Source of the DNA: Exiguobacterium sibiricum 7-3
GTDB taxonomy: Bacteria; Bacillota; Bacilli; Exiguobacteriales; Exiguobacteriaceae
Length of the DNA: 64,000 nucleotides
Assembly: GCF_000620865.1 (NCBI RefSeq)
Contig: NZ_KK211190.1
Span: forward strand, 1,935,971 to 1,999,970
Direction: 5' to 3'
Below the pieces are notes generated by a model that saw only the letters and a program-made list of their open reading frames with translations, was not told where the DNA came from and did no database searches. The translations under genes and the position numbers were made by a program. Positions 8,930 to 17,529 of the stretch are shown here, one piece after another. How positions within the stretch are numbered: position 1 is the stretch's first letter; each line of letters begins with the position of its first letter.

Positions 8930-9441
8930 CAGGCTTTTTCTTTCATTTGACGTAAGACTTCTGCCTCCAGCTGCGGTTCCGGCGGCAACCAGCCTTCCGG
9001 TTTCATGACCTTTTGGTCGGATTCCCGGAAAATCGGTTGACCGTCCGGACCCAGTTTCGCCATGTTTGCCTGTTGGACGATTTCAAACAATGGACCGGGT
9101 TCAAGTCCCGCTTCAACGAAACTGCCCATGATGAAGTACAGAGCATCCGTTAAGGCATCGCCTTGACCAACCAACCGTTCAACTTCCGTCGTCGGATAGG
9201 TTTCTTTCAATGATTTTTGAACCGCCTGATCCAGTCCTGTCTTAAACGTCTCGATTGCTGCCAAAAAATCGGTTTCGTCCCGCGACGACTGATGCAGAAA
9301 CTCAACGACTGCTTCTTCCGCTGTCCAGGTTGCCCGTTTAACTCCGCGTTCGAGTGGAATTGCTGTTGGTTGGTCCGCCCCCGGGTGGCGGAACGTCTGA
9401 TGGAACTGTTTGACGTCCTGATAATAGTTCGGTTGTTTCAT
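8929..9441 (-). CDS. MazG/PRA-PH-like all-alpha NTP pyrophosphohydrolase family protein
   Basis: 170 residues from the ATG behind AGGGGAGTG; an extension of 11 codons upstream has no such site. It resembles the phosphoribosyl-ATP pyrophosphohydrolase-like superfamily: an acidic helix WTAEEAVVEFLHQ, then GDALTDALYFIMG, which carry the usual Glu/Asp magnesium ligands. Family members hydrolyse nucleoside triphosphates, often as housekeeping enzymes; the substrate is unknown. Convergent with the ATL gene and followed upstream by phhA in the same direction. Confidence 0.8.
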   Translation of the reverse strand: MKQPNYYQDVKQFHQTFRHPGADQPTAIPLERGVKRATWTAEEAVVEFLHQSSRDETDFLAAIETFKTGLDQAVQKSLKETYPTTEVERLVGQGDALTDALYFIMGSFVEAGLEPGPLFEIVQQANMAKLGPDGQPIFRESDQKVMKPEGWLPPEPQLEAEVLRQMKEKA

Positions 9442-9520
9442 ATCGATCACTCCCCTGTTCCGTTTCACTTTCACACGGTTTCCATTTTAACAGGTTTCAG
9501 GAGATTTCTCGATGCTTGGA

Positions 9521-11167
9521 TTACCGCACATGGTCAAGCAGGCGCACGCCGCGACTGATCAACTCTTCCCGTTCGACCGACGTCTGCTTCAGACGGTCAA
9601 GATCGGCAATCAACCGAGGCTGATCGACTTCATCTGCCAATTCAAGTAATTCAAGACGCAACAACCAGGCATCCGGTAATTGAGTCAACGTCCGGTCAAT
9701 CAGTTGTGGCAACAGTTGACGGTCGGCCCGTCCTTCACGCATTTCCCGAACCGCTTCAAAGATCGGATCAGCCGCTGTCAACGGACGTTCGATCCGTTCG
9801 AACTCAACCGTCTCCGGAATCGGTTTTAACGCTTCGACTTCTGTTCCCGGGAAGGCGGATGTGATGTCTCCGACTACCAGTTCCATCCGGTCCATTGCCG
9901 TCGTTTGACCGTCGTTCGTTAATTGAGCGTCTTCCAAGACGACGAGTGCCCGATGTCCGTTGACGTTTTGAATCGCTGAAATCTGTCCTGTGACGTGAAC
10001 TGCACCTTCTGTCCAGTCCAGCTCTTCCCCGACTTTGACCTGGAGCAAGACTTCGTTCAACTCCGGTCCGTGAAGGAGTGTAAAGCCTTCCGGATGATCG
10101 GCCAGCCCTTGACCTGTCATGACTTCACCTTTCGCAGCAAGCGCCGTCGGACCGGTCAGCTTGACGAGGTGCAGAGATTCATGGATTTCCTGTGTTGCCG
10201 GTACACCGACGAGCGAGATGCCACTGTCAAAGACAAGCGTCGAAAGGTTGCCTGACTCGACGGCTTTCGTTAATCCGTGGATGCCGCCGCGGACGTATGA
10301 CATCGTCTGCGCGAACTCTTCCAGGGCTTCCCGAAGCTGTTCGAATGATTCGCAGACAAACAGTTCTTTTTGCATGCTCGTGACGTCATGTTTCGTCGCC
10401 AGTGCTTTCGCAAGTGAAAACGGATGTTTTGTGACAGCGTCCGTCAAACAGTGCCGGCTTTCGCCGACCGATGACAGAAGACCGGCTCCGTAGATTTGTG
10501 GATTGTTGATATCGCCAATCAGACCAAACTCAACCGTCCACCAAAACAGACGTGAAATTTCATTTGCTTCGGAAATACCAGTCACATGGGTCCGGGTTTC
10601 AGCAAGTGCGACTTCCGCCTGCTCGATGTCTGCCGGTGTCGAGAACGGACTTTCTTTGACGATCGTTAGTTTCTTCAGTGCCTTGAAGACATCATGCTCG
10701 GCTTTATGGTTAAAGGCATGTGCCCCGATTTCACCAAACCGGCGAACGAATTCCGCGTACGTCGGATTCATCAAGATCGGCGCGTGACCTGCCGCCTCGT
10801 GCAAGATATCCGGTGCCGGTGTGTAGAGGATGTTATCGACTTTTCGGATATCGGTTGCGATCGGCAACAGACCGTGACCTTGGAAGTCAAAGAACGCAAC
10901 GCCGGGAATCAAGCCGTCAACGGCAACCGTTCCCCATCCGCCGCGGCTTAAGTTCGCCGTCATATCGCGGACATCCGGAATCCGTTCCGGACTGATGCCG
11001 GATGCAGCCAACCCTTCAAGGTATGCCGGATGTGCCGTATCTTGTAAGGTATTTAAATTCAGTCGCATGACGTAACGCCAGACCGCATGATCCGTCGGCG
11101 TGTAATCATCGTAGTGCTGCGGTGCGACGTGTGGTTGTAAGTGACTTGGAATGATTGGTGTAGACAT
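9521..11167 (-). CDS. phhA: Phenylalanine 4-monooxygenase (aromatic amino acid hydroxylase), long form
   Basis: 548 residues from the ATG behind AAAGGGGGAA. The N-terminal 300 residues are the pterin-dependent aromatic amino acid hydroxylase domain, with iron ligands His123 and His128 (HEAAGH) and probably Glu213 (WWTVEFG). The last 250 residues are an extension found in Bacillales homologues but not in the ~270-residue Pseudomonas enzyme. The enzyme makes tyrosine from phenylalanine. A complete T-box leader with a UAC (Tyr) specifier precedes it, which points to a biosynthetic role: supplying tyrosine when tRNA-Tyr is uncharged. Confidence 0.93.
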   Translation of the reverse strand: MSTPIIPSHLQPHVAPQHYDDYTPTDHAVWRYVMRLNLNTLQDTAHPAYLEGLAASGISPERIPDVRDMTANLSRGGWGTVAVDGLIPGVAFFDFQGHGLLPIATDIRKVDNILYTPAPDILHEAAGHAPILMNPTYAEFVRRFGEIGAHAFNHKAEHDVFKALKKLTIVKESPFSTPADIEQAEVALAETRTHVTGISEANEISRLFWWTVEFGLIGDINNPQIYGAGLLSSVGESRHCLTDAVTKHPFSLAKALATKHDVTSMQKELFVCESFEQLREALEEFAQTMSYVRGGIHGLTKAVESGNLSTLVFDSGISLVGVPATQEIHESLHLVKLTGPTALAAKGEVMTGQGLADHPEGFTLLHGPELNEVLLQVKVGEELDWTEGAVHVTGQISAIQNVNGHRALVVLEDAQLTNDGQTTAMDRMELVVGDITSAFPGTEVEALKPIPETVEFERIERPLTAADPIFEAVREMREGRADRQLLPQLIDRTLTQLPDAWLLRLELLELADEVDQPRLIADLDRLKQTSVEREELISRGVRLLDHVR

Positions 11168-11196
11168 ATGAATTTCCCCCTTGAAAGTAGATGAAC

Positions 11197-11445
11197 AACA
11201 AAAAGTCCCTGCCGAACAAAGATGTTCGACAGGGACGACAAAAGGCCGCGGTACCACCCTGATAATCTACGTAGACATAGATCGCTTCATTACGGGATAA
11301 CGGTTTTCTCCGCTTGCATGGCAAGAGACTCGGAAACTGTAATTCGATTCAATCTGTGTACACGTTCGCAGCGCCACGTGCTCTCTGAAACAGGGAGATT
11401 GTTTCTACTTCGGTTTCGTCTTCGTCCAACTTCTTTTGTTCTGTT
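11197..11445 (-). ncRNA. T-box leader (riboswitch), tyrosine specifier, upstream of phhA
   Basis: Read on the minus strand. The conserved T-box AGGGTGGTACCGCGG is at 11260-11246. Stem I has the AGAGAG element and the GGCGCTGCGAAC apical region, followed on the 3' side by GAATTACAG. TAC at 11341-11339, followed by a purine, is the best specifier codon (Tyr). The competing terminator has perfect-looking GTCCCTG/CAGGGAC arms at 11205-11236 and a T5 tail. Uncharged tRNA pairing with the T-box would favour the antiterminator and expression of phhA. The specifier call is made by eye. Confidence 0.92.
11205..11236 (-). terminator. T-box terminator hairpin
   Basis: GTCCCTG-T-CGAACA pairs with TGTTCG-G-CAGGGAC around a short loop, then five T on the minus strand (11204-11200). 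It is the default OFF structure of the leader; part of its 5' arm follows the T-box sequence. Confidence 0.88.
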
Positions 11446-11463
11446 ATGCTGTTATGCTGTTAG
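11441..11463. repeat. Tandem 8-bp repeat at the 5' end of the T-box transcript
   Basis: CTGTTATG occurs twice in tandem followed by CTGTTAG. It sits between the predicted transcription start and stem I of the T-box. Function unknown. Confidence 0.6.
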
Positions 11464-11486
11464 CAACTAAAGTGCTGTTAAGAAGG

Positions 11487-11515
11487 ACTATACGCTTACT
11501 TCTGACTTTCGTCAA
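11487..11515 (-). promoter_or_regulatory. Sigma-A promoter of the T-box-phhA transcript
   Basis: TTGACG (11515-11510), exactly 17 bp, TATAGT (11492-11487) on the minus strand. It overlaps the last codons of the upstream membrane-protein gene; the predicted start is near 11480. Confidence 0.75.
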
Positions 11516-12641
11516 TCGCTTTTTTTCGTTTAAAGCGGTTAAATGTTTTATCACGGACTGATTTTTGTTCAATCGACAGCGACGTTACATGGCGGCGAAG
11601 CGCCCCGTTCAGCCGTTTTTCAAACAATTCCAGTTCCTGAATCCACTCGTTCATCGCGACGACGATCGGCAGGATTTCCATGATGATTTCTTCTTCCAGT
11701 TCATCCCGGTCAAGGAACGAGTGTTTGACGAAGGCAATGTTTTCTTTGACGAGATCTTCCATCGCGAGCGGTTCTTCCGTCAGTAACAGATCATACGTCA
11801 GCAAGACCTTTTCCTGACGCTGGGCAATGTGCATCAGATGATAGAACAGCTCACTCCGCAAATCATCAGCAATCGAATTCAGTGCCTTTTCCCGCTCCCG
11901 GAAACGTTCTGCAGTCGCGACACCCCGTTCTAAACACGACTGCATATGTTGCAGAATAATCAGGTTACGCAGTAACGAGACATGCCGTTGCCGGGATCCG
12001 CGAATTTCTTCCCGGTGCAGATTAAACAACGTCTTCGTTTCGAGCATCGAACGGCTCATTTTGTCGATGGCTGACCGGTAAGGTGTGACTTTCCCTTCAA
12101 AGGCAATTGCCCGGGTCACGACGAGCAGCTTCTCGAACAGTTTCGATGCTTTCTGATAATAGACGTTCCCGTAACGCGGCGGGAAAATCAGCGCATTGAC
12201 GCCGAGGGCACAACCAATCCCGAGCATGACGAGTAAGTAACGGATCAGGACGATTTGCCACAATGGATCCGTCGCCCCTTCGACACTTTCCAGGATGACG
12301 ATAATCATCAACACGACATGGGGAATCGTCCGGCCGAAACCAAATGCCAGCAAAATCGAGATGGCGGCCATGATGACGATTCCGATTGCCAGTGGATTAG
12401 CCGGGTTGTCACCTAGAATCCATAACGAGACAAGCGTCAGGAAGGCTCCGATCAGGTTAGCTTCTGCTTCCTCGAGGAATTGTTTCCATGTCTGATACAC
12501 GGACGGTAATAACGTTGTAGCTGCTGAAATCGCAGGTAGGATTGGGCTTAGATTAAACAGGTTACTGATAATCAGCGCCAAAATGACCGCAAGTCCGGTC
12601 TTGATGGTACGTGGTCCGATTTGTAAAGACTGACCGCCCAT
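11496..12641 (-). CDS. Aromatic acid exporter (ArAE/FUSC-like) family membrane protein
   Basis: 381 residues. An N-terminal membrane domain of four to six helices (about 10-150) is followed by a long helical cytoplasmic region with many Glu/Arg. This matches the ArAE_1/DUF939 family (B. subtilis YqjA-like). Family relatives export aromatic carboxylic acids, but most Firmicutes members are uncharacterised. The ATG at 12641 has AGGAGG seven bases upstream; a TTG two codons earlier is disfavoured. It lies directly upstream of the phhA T-box promoter, perhaps a functional link through aromatic metabolism, though transcription of phhA looks independent. Confidence 0.82.
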   Translation of the reverse strand: MGGQSLQIGPRTIKTGLAVILALIISNLFNLSPILPAISAATTLLPSVYQTWKQFLEEAEANLIGAFLTLVSLWILGDNPANPLAIGIVIMAAISILLAFGFGRTIPHVVLMIIVILESVEGATDPLWQIVLIRYLLVMLGIGCALGVNALIFPPRYGNVYYQKASKLFEKLLVVTRAIAFEGKVTPYRSAIDKMSRSMLETKTLFNLHREEIRGSRQRHVSLLRNLIILQHMQSCLERGVATAERFREREKALNSIADDLRSELFYHLMHIAQRQEKVLLTYDLLLTEEPLAMEDLVKENIAFVKHSFLDRDELEEEIIMEILPIVVAMNEWIQELELFEKRLNGALRRHVTSLSIEQKSVRDKTFNRFKRKKAIDESQK

Positions 12642-12703
12642 ATACAAACCTCCTTTTATAGTGGGGATACGCCCCCTATTCTTGCTCTAATACCCGAAAA
12701 ACG

Positions 12704-12744
12704 CAATTAAAAAATCACTCCAAGACTTCTTGGAGTGATTTTAT
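12704..12744 (-). terminator. Terminator of the fruRKA operon
   Basis: AAAATCACTCCAAG pairs with CTTGGAGTGATTTT (12711-12742), followed on the minus strand by a run of T. Confidence 0.9.
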
Positions 12745-12758
12745 CGAATCTTTTATGC

Positions 12759-14693
12759 TTACGAAGCTTTTGTTCCTGTACCAGAAGTCATTTCTTTTTT
12801 CGCGACTTCTTGATCGACGAGCGGTTTTTTCAAGATCGAGAGGATCGCGGCTCCGACGAGTGATCCGATTAAAATCGCACCTGCGTAGCTGAGTACTGCC
12901 ATTAATGTGCCTGATGGTCCGTCAAGTAATGGGAAGACGAACACACCGCCGTGTGGTGCCGGAAGCAACACACCGAAGACGATTGTCAACGCACCGGCGA
13001 TTGCTGAACCGATGACGCTTGACGGGATGACACGAAGTGGATCTGCTGCTGCAAATGGAATCGCACCTTCTGTGACGAATGACGCGCCCATTGCGTAAGC
13101 GGCGATACCGGCTTCGCGTTCTTGTGGTGTAAATTTCTTACGTGCGAACAACGTAGACGAGAATGCTACGAGAAGCGGTGGAACCATACCACCAGCCATG
13201 ACGGCTGCCATGACTTCCGTGTTTCCTGCTGTTAAAGCAGCTGTTCCGAAGACGTAAGCTGTTTTGTTGATTGGACCACCCATATCGATTGCCATCATCG
13301 CTGCGACGAGCATACCGAGCAGGATGGCGTTACCGCCACTGAGACCGTTAAGTGAATCTGTTAACCATGTCATGAAAGCAGCGATTGGTTCGTTGATGAC
13401 AAGCAACATGATCATACCTGTGATGAATGAACCGAACAGCGGGTAAAGCAAGACCGGCTTGATACCTTCAAGAGCTTTCGGAAGACCTTGCAAGACTTTG
13501 ACGAGTAAGAGAACAACGTAACCGGCAAGGAAACCGGCGATCAGTCCACCGAGGAATCCGGCATTTCCTTGACTTGCGAGGAAACCGGCAATCAAACCTG
13601 GTGCGAGACCTGGTTTATCGGCGATCGACATCGCGATGAATCCGGCAAGAATCGGAATCAAGAGACCAAAGGCTGCTTTACCAATCGACATCAATTGAGC
13701 GGCAAATTCGTTGTATGAAGGATCTTCAGGATTCGCTGAGTTAATGCCCCAGAAAAAGCTAATTGCGATTAAGAGTCCACCGGCAACGACGAGTGGTAAC
13801 ATCGCGGAAACCCCGCTCATCAAGTGTTTATAGAAACCACCACGTGCTGGTTTTGAGCTGTCGCTTGATCCACTACCTTTATAAACCGGTGCATCCTGTT
13901 TGACGGCACGGTCAATCAATTCTTTTGGTTTACGGATTCCTTGAGCGACCGGAACTTCAACAACGTGTTTCCCGTTGAAGCGGTCCATTTCGACAGCTTT
14001 ATCCGCAGCGACGATGATCGCTGTCGCTTCTTGAATGTCTTGACTTGTCAGACCGTTTTTGACGCCGGTCGAACCGTTTGTCTCAACTTTGATCCGTACA
14101 CCCATTTCTTCCGCTTTTTGACGGAGTGCATCTGCCGCCATATACGTGTGGGCGATGCCGGTCGGACAAGCTGTGACGGCAAGAATGTATGGGGCGTCCT
14201 GTGCGACGTTTGAAGACGAGACATCGACTGGACCTTCTTCTTCCCGTTCTTTCGCTTCGATGGCAGCAATCACTTCATCTTCCGAACGGGCCGAGAGAAT
14301 CGTATCGCGGAACTTCATGTCCATCAGATACACCGACAGTTTGGATAACGTTTCAAGGTGGGCGTTATCGGCATTTTCGCCGGCTGCAATCATGAAGAAC
14401 AAACGGCTTGGTTGTCCATCGAGTGCTTCGTAATCGATGCCTGTCGAACGTCCGAAGGCGATAGCCGGTGATTTGACGGCTGCCGTCTTCGCGTGCGGAA
14501 TCGCAATTCCTTCGCCGAGTCCAGTCGTACTTTGCGCTTCCCGCGCCAAGATGGCTTCGCGGTAAGCCGAGCGGTCATTTAATTTTCCGGCACGATCGAG
14601 TACATCCACCAATTCATCGATGACGGCTGCTTTGTTCGACGAACGTAAATCGAGTTGGATCGTATCACGTGTTAACAGGTCTGTAATTTTCAT
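12759..14693 (-). CDS. fruA: PTS fructose transporter, fused EIIA-EIIB-EIIC
   Basis: 644 residues from the ATG behind AAGGAGTG; an extension of 16 codons runs into fruK and lacks a ribosome site. EIIA spans residues 1-150 (phospho-His67 in IPHAKT), EIIB about 168-265 (phospho-Cys176 in TACPTGIAHTY), and EIIC fills the rest with about eight to ten helices. It takes up fructose and phosphorylates it to fructose 1-phosphate using PEP through HPr. Last gene of fruR-fruK-fruA, ending in a strong terminator. Confidence 0.96.
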   Translation of the reverse strand: MKITDLLTRDTIQLDLRSSNKAAVIDELVDVLDRAGKLNDRSAYREAILAREAQSTTGLGEGIAIPHAKTAAVKSPAIAFGRSTGIDYEALDGQPSRLFFMIAAGENADNAHLETLSKLSVYLMDMKFRDTILSARSEDEVIAAIEAKEREEEGPVDVSSSNVAQDAPYILAVTACPTGIAHTYMAADALRQKAEEMGVRIKVETNGSTGVKNGLTSQDIQEATAIIVAADKAVEMDRFNGKHVVEVPVAQGIRKPKELIDRAVKQDAPVYKGSGSSDSSKPARGGFYKHLMSGVSAMLPLVVAGGLLIAISFFWGINSANPEDPSYNEFAAQLMSIGKAAFGLLIPILAGFIAMSIADKPGLAPGLIAGFLASQGNAGFLGGLIAGFLAGYVVLLLVKVLQGLPKALEGIKPVLLYPLFGSFITGMIMLLVINEPIAAFMTWLTDSLNGLSGGNAILLGMLVAAMMAIDMGGPINKTAYVFGTAALTAGNTEVMAAVMAGGMVPPLLVAFSSTLFARKKFTPQEREAGIAAYAMGASFVTEGAIPFAAADPLRVIPSSVIGSAIAGALTIVFGVLLPAPHGGVFVFPLLDGPSGTLMAVLSYAGAILIGSLVGAAILSILKKPLVDQEVAKKEMTSGTGTKAS

Positions 14694-14709
14694 GAGTTTG
14701 TCACTCCTT

Positions 14710-15630
14710 TTAGGATTGAATGAGTTCAACGACTTGGACATCGGTCAATAAACGGTCAATATCTTCTTTTGTACATAAACCAAACGAGTAAGCGGAAGCA
14801 CTGCCTGTCGTGACCGCGTAACGGAATGCTTCTTCCGGCGGTCGCCCGAGGGCGTAACTGGCGACGAATCCTGCGACAAGTGAATCTCCGGCACCGACTG
14901 AGTTGATCAGTTTACCGGCTGGTGTGTTCGCCGTGAAGGCACCCTGCTTATTGACGAGTAAGGCTCCGTCCCCTGCGAAGGAGATGATGACATTTTCCGC
15001 GCCGCGCTCAACGAGTTGTTGGGCGTACGGGACAGCTATTTCTTTTGAAGTGATGTCGACATCAAAGATTTCGCCCAGTTCGTGGTGGTTCGGCTTAATC
15101 ATGAACGGACCGAGCGGCAACACTTCAAGCATTGCTTCTTTCGTCGTATCGACGGCGAACTTAACGCCCCGTTTCGTCAGGACTTGCGCAATCTTCCGGT
15201 ACAAATCTTGTGGCAGACTGCTTGGAATGCTGCCGGCGAAGACGACGATGTCACCTGTCTGCATCGTTTCGAACGCTGCCAGTAGTGCCTGTAACTCTTC
15301 ATCCTTGATTTTAGGACCTGCTGCGTTGAGTTCTGATTCCTGATCGGCACGGATCTTAACGTTGATCCGCGTTTCGTCGGCAATCGGTGTGAAGGCTGTC
15401 AAGACGCCTTGCTTTTCCAGTTCGTCACGAATAAATTGCCCCGTACTGCCACCTAAAAATCCAAGAGCTTCCGTCTCGACGTCGTAATTTCTTAAGACTA
15501 ACGAGACATTGATTCCTTTCCCGCCTGCTACTTTTTCCGCTTGTTCCACACGATTGACTTGTCCGGCCTCAAATACGGGCAACGTGACGTAATAGTCGAT
15601 CGATGGGTTGAGTGTTAGTGTATAAATCAT
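14710..15630 (-). CDS. fruK: 1-phosphofructokinase
   Basis: 306 residues of the PfkB ribokinase-like family. The substrate motif GGKGINVS is near residue 37 and the C-terminal GAGDSLVAGF carries the catalytic Asp. It converts fructose 1-phosphate to fructose 1,6-bisphosphate, the step after FruA. The ATG overlaps the fruR stop by four bases (ATGA), indicating translational coupling; fruA begins 17 bases after its stop. Confidence 0.96.
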   Translation of the reverse strand: MIYTLTLNPSIDYYVTLPVFEAGQVNRVEQAEKVAGGKGINVSLVLRNYDVETEALGFLGGSTGQFIRDELEKQGVLTAFTPIADETRINVKIRADQESELNAAGPKIKDEELQALLAAFETMQTGDIVVFAGSIPSSLPQDLYRKIAQVLTKRGVKFAVDTTKEAMLEVLPLGPFMIKPNHHELGEIFDVDITSKEIAVPYAQQLVERGAENVIISFAGDGALLVNKQGAFTANTPAGKLINSVGAGDSLVAGFVASYALGRPPEEAFRYAVTTGSASAYSFGLCTKEDIDRLLTDVQVVELIQS

Positions 15631-16373
15631 TTCGCGTTCACCACCTCTGTATATTGACTGTATTTCGCTTCTTGTTCGCTTGATGTCATCGTAATGATCG
15701 TTGCCGCACGTAGTGACGCGACCCGGCTAAAACTGATTTCATCTAATTTCGTCTCATCAACTAACACATAAGACTTTTTCGCTAACTCAATCGCGGTCTT
15801 CTTAACGAGTGCCTCTTCCGGATCTGGTGTCGTAAAACCTTGATTCGGATGAACACCGTTCATCCCAAGGAAAGCGACATCAAAATGGTAAATCAACATT
15901 CCTTCACGTGCATTATACCCAACGAGTGCCTGGGTCGAATGCTTGAGTTGCCCTCCGACGACGAACGTCGGGATACGGTGATAGAGTAACGTATTCGCTA
16001 GAGGAAGACTGTTCGTCACGACTGTAATCGCCTTTTGTTCGAGGTAAGGAACGATGGCTAGTGTCGTCGTTCCTGCATCGAGATACACATACATCCCGTC
16101 TTCGATCAAATCGGCCGCAGCTTTCGCGATCCGGTCCTTCTCTTCGACGAAACGGTCACTTTTCTCGAAATAACTCGGTTCATCAATCTGCATATGGTTG
16201 GCTGTCGCCCCGCCGTGAACCCGCCGTAAATGACCGGCTGATTCAAGTTGTGATAAGTCCCGGCGAATCGTTGATTCACTGGCTCCCGTCTGATCCACAA
16301 TGGTTTGCATTTTGACGACTTCTTCCCGAGCGAGCAGCTCGAGAATCAGTTGATGGCGTTTTTTCGTTAACAT
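15627..16373 (-). CDS. fruR: DeoR-family regulator of the fructose operon
   Basis: 248 residues. The N-terminal winged helix (about 1-57, ESTIRRDLSQLESAGHLRRVHGG) is the DeoR signature, and the C-terminal sugar-phosphate sensor domain contains LDAGTTT. It is expected to repress the operon until fructose 1-phosphate binds. First gene of fruRKA, so autoregulated. The ATG follows GGAGGG. Confidence 0.93.
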   Translation of the reverse strand: MLTKKRHQLILELLAREEVVKMQTIVDQTGASESTIRRDLSQLESAGHLRRVHGGATANHMQIDEPSYFEKSDRFVEEKDRIAKAAADLIEDGMYVYLDAGTTTLAIVPYLEQKAITVVTNSLPLANTLLYHRIPTFVVGGQLKHSTQALVGYNAREGMLIYHFDVAFLGMNGVHPNQGFTTPDPEEALVKKTAIELAKKSYVLVDETKLDEISFSRVASLRAATIITMTSSEQEAKYSQYTEVVNAK

Positions 16374-16396
16374 GAGTTTCCCTCCACATCCTTAAT

Positions 16397-16410
16397 ATAA
16401 AGCGTTTACA
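16397..16410 (-). promoter_or_regulatory. Candidate cre site (CcpA) upstream of fruRKA
   Basis: TGTAAACGCTTTAT on the minus strand matches the TGWAARCGYTWNCW catabolite-responsive consensus at 13 of 14 positions. Located 24 bp before the fruR start, it would give glucose repression of fructose uptake. Confidence 0.7.
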
Positions 16411-16544
16411 TTAAAAAATCAATCAAAATCATTCATTTTTTTATGTTTTTCGTTAAAAAACCTTCAAAATACGACTTTATTCGACAATAACATCCTGTTA
16501 TACATCTATTATACATCAAAATCAGTCATATCATGACCGTTTCC

Positions 16545-16576
16545 ACAAAAAAACCGCTCATTCTCTGAGCGGTTTT
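16545..16576 (-). terminator. Terminator of the FAA-hydrolase gene
   Basis: AAAACCGCTCA pairs with TGAGCGGTTTT across a five-base loop, followed by seven T on the minus strand. Confidence 0.93.
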
Positions 16577-16604
16577 AAACAATACAGTCATCTGATATTG
16601 AATT

Positions 16605-17432
16605 TTATGCTTTAACGTGATTTTGCAGATGACCGATTCCTTCAATCGAAACATCCACGACATCTCCGTCCTGAAGATATGTCGGCGGCTTCATACCGTG
16701 CCCGACGCCGGCCGGTGTGCCTGTTGCGATGATATCCCCTGCTTCAAGTGTCATTCCGTGGGAGACTTCCGTTAAAATCGTCACGACATCCCGTAACATC
16801 AGCTTCGTCGAACCCGATTGCCGCAGTTGACCATTGACGCGGGTCTCAACCAGTACATCTGCCGGATCAAAGCTGTCTTCCGTTACGATGACTGGACCGA
16901 ACGGACAAAAACCATCAAGTGATTTACCGCGGAAGAACTGGACATGCTCTTTTTGCAAGTCACGTGCCGTCACATCATTGACGATACTGTAACCGAAGAC
17001 GTGATCCAGCGCATTTTCCGGCGTCAAGTCACGACCGGATGTCCCGATGATGATTGCAAGCTCGCCTTCATAATCAAGTTGCTCGGTTAAATCCGCATGC
17101 CGCTCGATTGCTTCAAACGGACCGACGATTGAACTCGGCGCTTTCGTGAACAAAACGAACTTTCCAGCCCCTGCCGTATCCATCTCCTTGATGTGATCGG
17201 CATAGTTCTTCCCGACACAGATCACATTACGCGGCGGTATGTAGGGTGCCAGTAACCGGATGTCGTCGTTCAGCCGTGGTGCGACATCCAAATCAAGATC
17301 CATCTCGAATCCCCGTGCGATGACTTCAAGCAACGAATCCGTATAAACCTGCGCCGTCACGTCATACCGGTAACCTGCTTCCTCGACCCCAATCCGTGAC
17401 TCTCCTTCTTGCTCAAACCGAAACCATTTCAT
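16605..17432 (-). CDS. Fumarylacetoacetate hydrolase (FAH) family protein
   Basis: 275 residues. The core FAH fold covers about 70-275, with the metal-binding segment LDYEGELAIIIG and GIIATGTPAGVGHG-like loops (GDIIATGTPAGVGHG seen near 240). Members cleave or decarboxylate acylpyruvates or act as oxaloacetate decarboxylase/tautomerase. An aromatic degradation pathway is not evident nearby, so the oxaloacetate or acylpyruvate role is at least as likely. The start has a GGGGGAA ribosome site. Single-gene unit with its own terminator. Confidence 0.9.
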   Translation of the reverse strand: MKWFRFEQEGESRIGVEEAGYRYDVTAQVYTDSLLEVIARGFEMDLDLDVAPRLNDDIRLLAPYIPPRNVICVGKNYADHIKEMDTAGAGKFVLFTKAPSSIVGPFEAIERHADLTEQLDYEGELAIIIGTSGRDLTPENALDHVFGYSIVNDVTARDLQKEHVQFFRGKSLDGFCPFGPVIVTEDSFDPADVLVETRVNGQLRQSGSTKLMLRDVVTILTEVSHGMTLEAGDIIATGTPAGVGHGMKPPTYLQDGDVVDVSIEGIGHLQNHVKA

Positions 17433-17487
17433 GACTATTCCCCCTTTTTTCCAGTATACCGAAAAGTCTCTCCGGCCGTCTGCTTTC

Positions 17488-17528
17488 GCAAAAAAGAACC
17501 GTCCGAAATATATCTCGGACGGTTCTTC
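17488..17528 (-). terminator. Terminator of the SulP gene
   Basis: A 13-bp stem AAGAACCGTCCGA with TCGGACGGTTCTT (17494-17527), then six T on the minus strand. Confidence 0.92.
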
Positions 17529-17529
17529 T

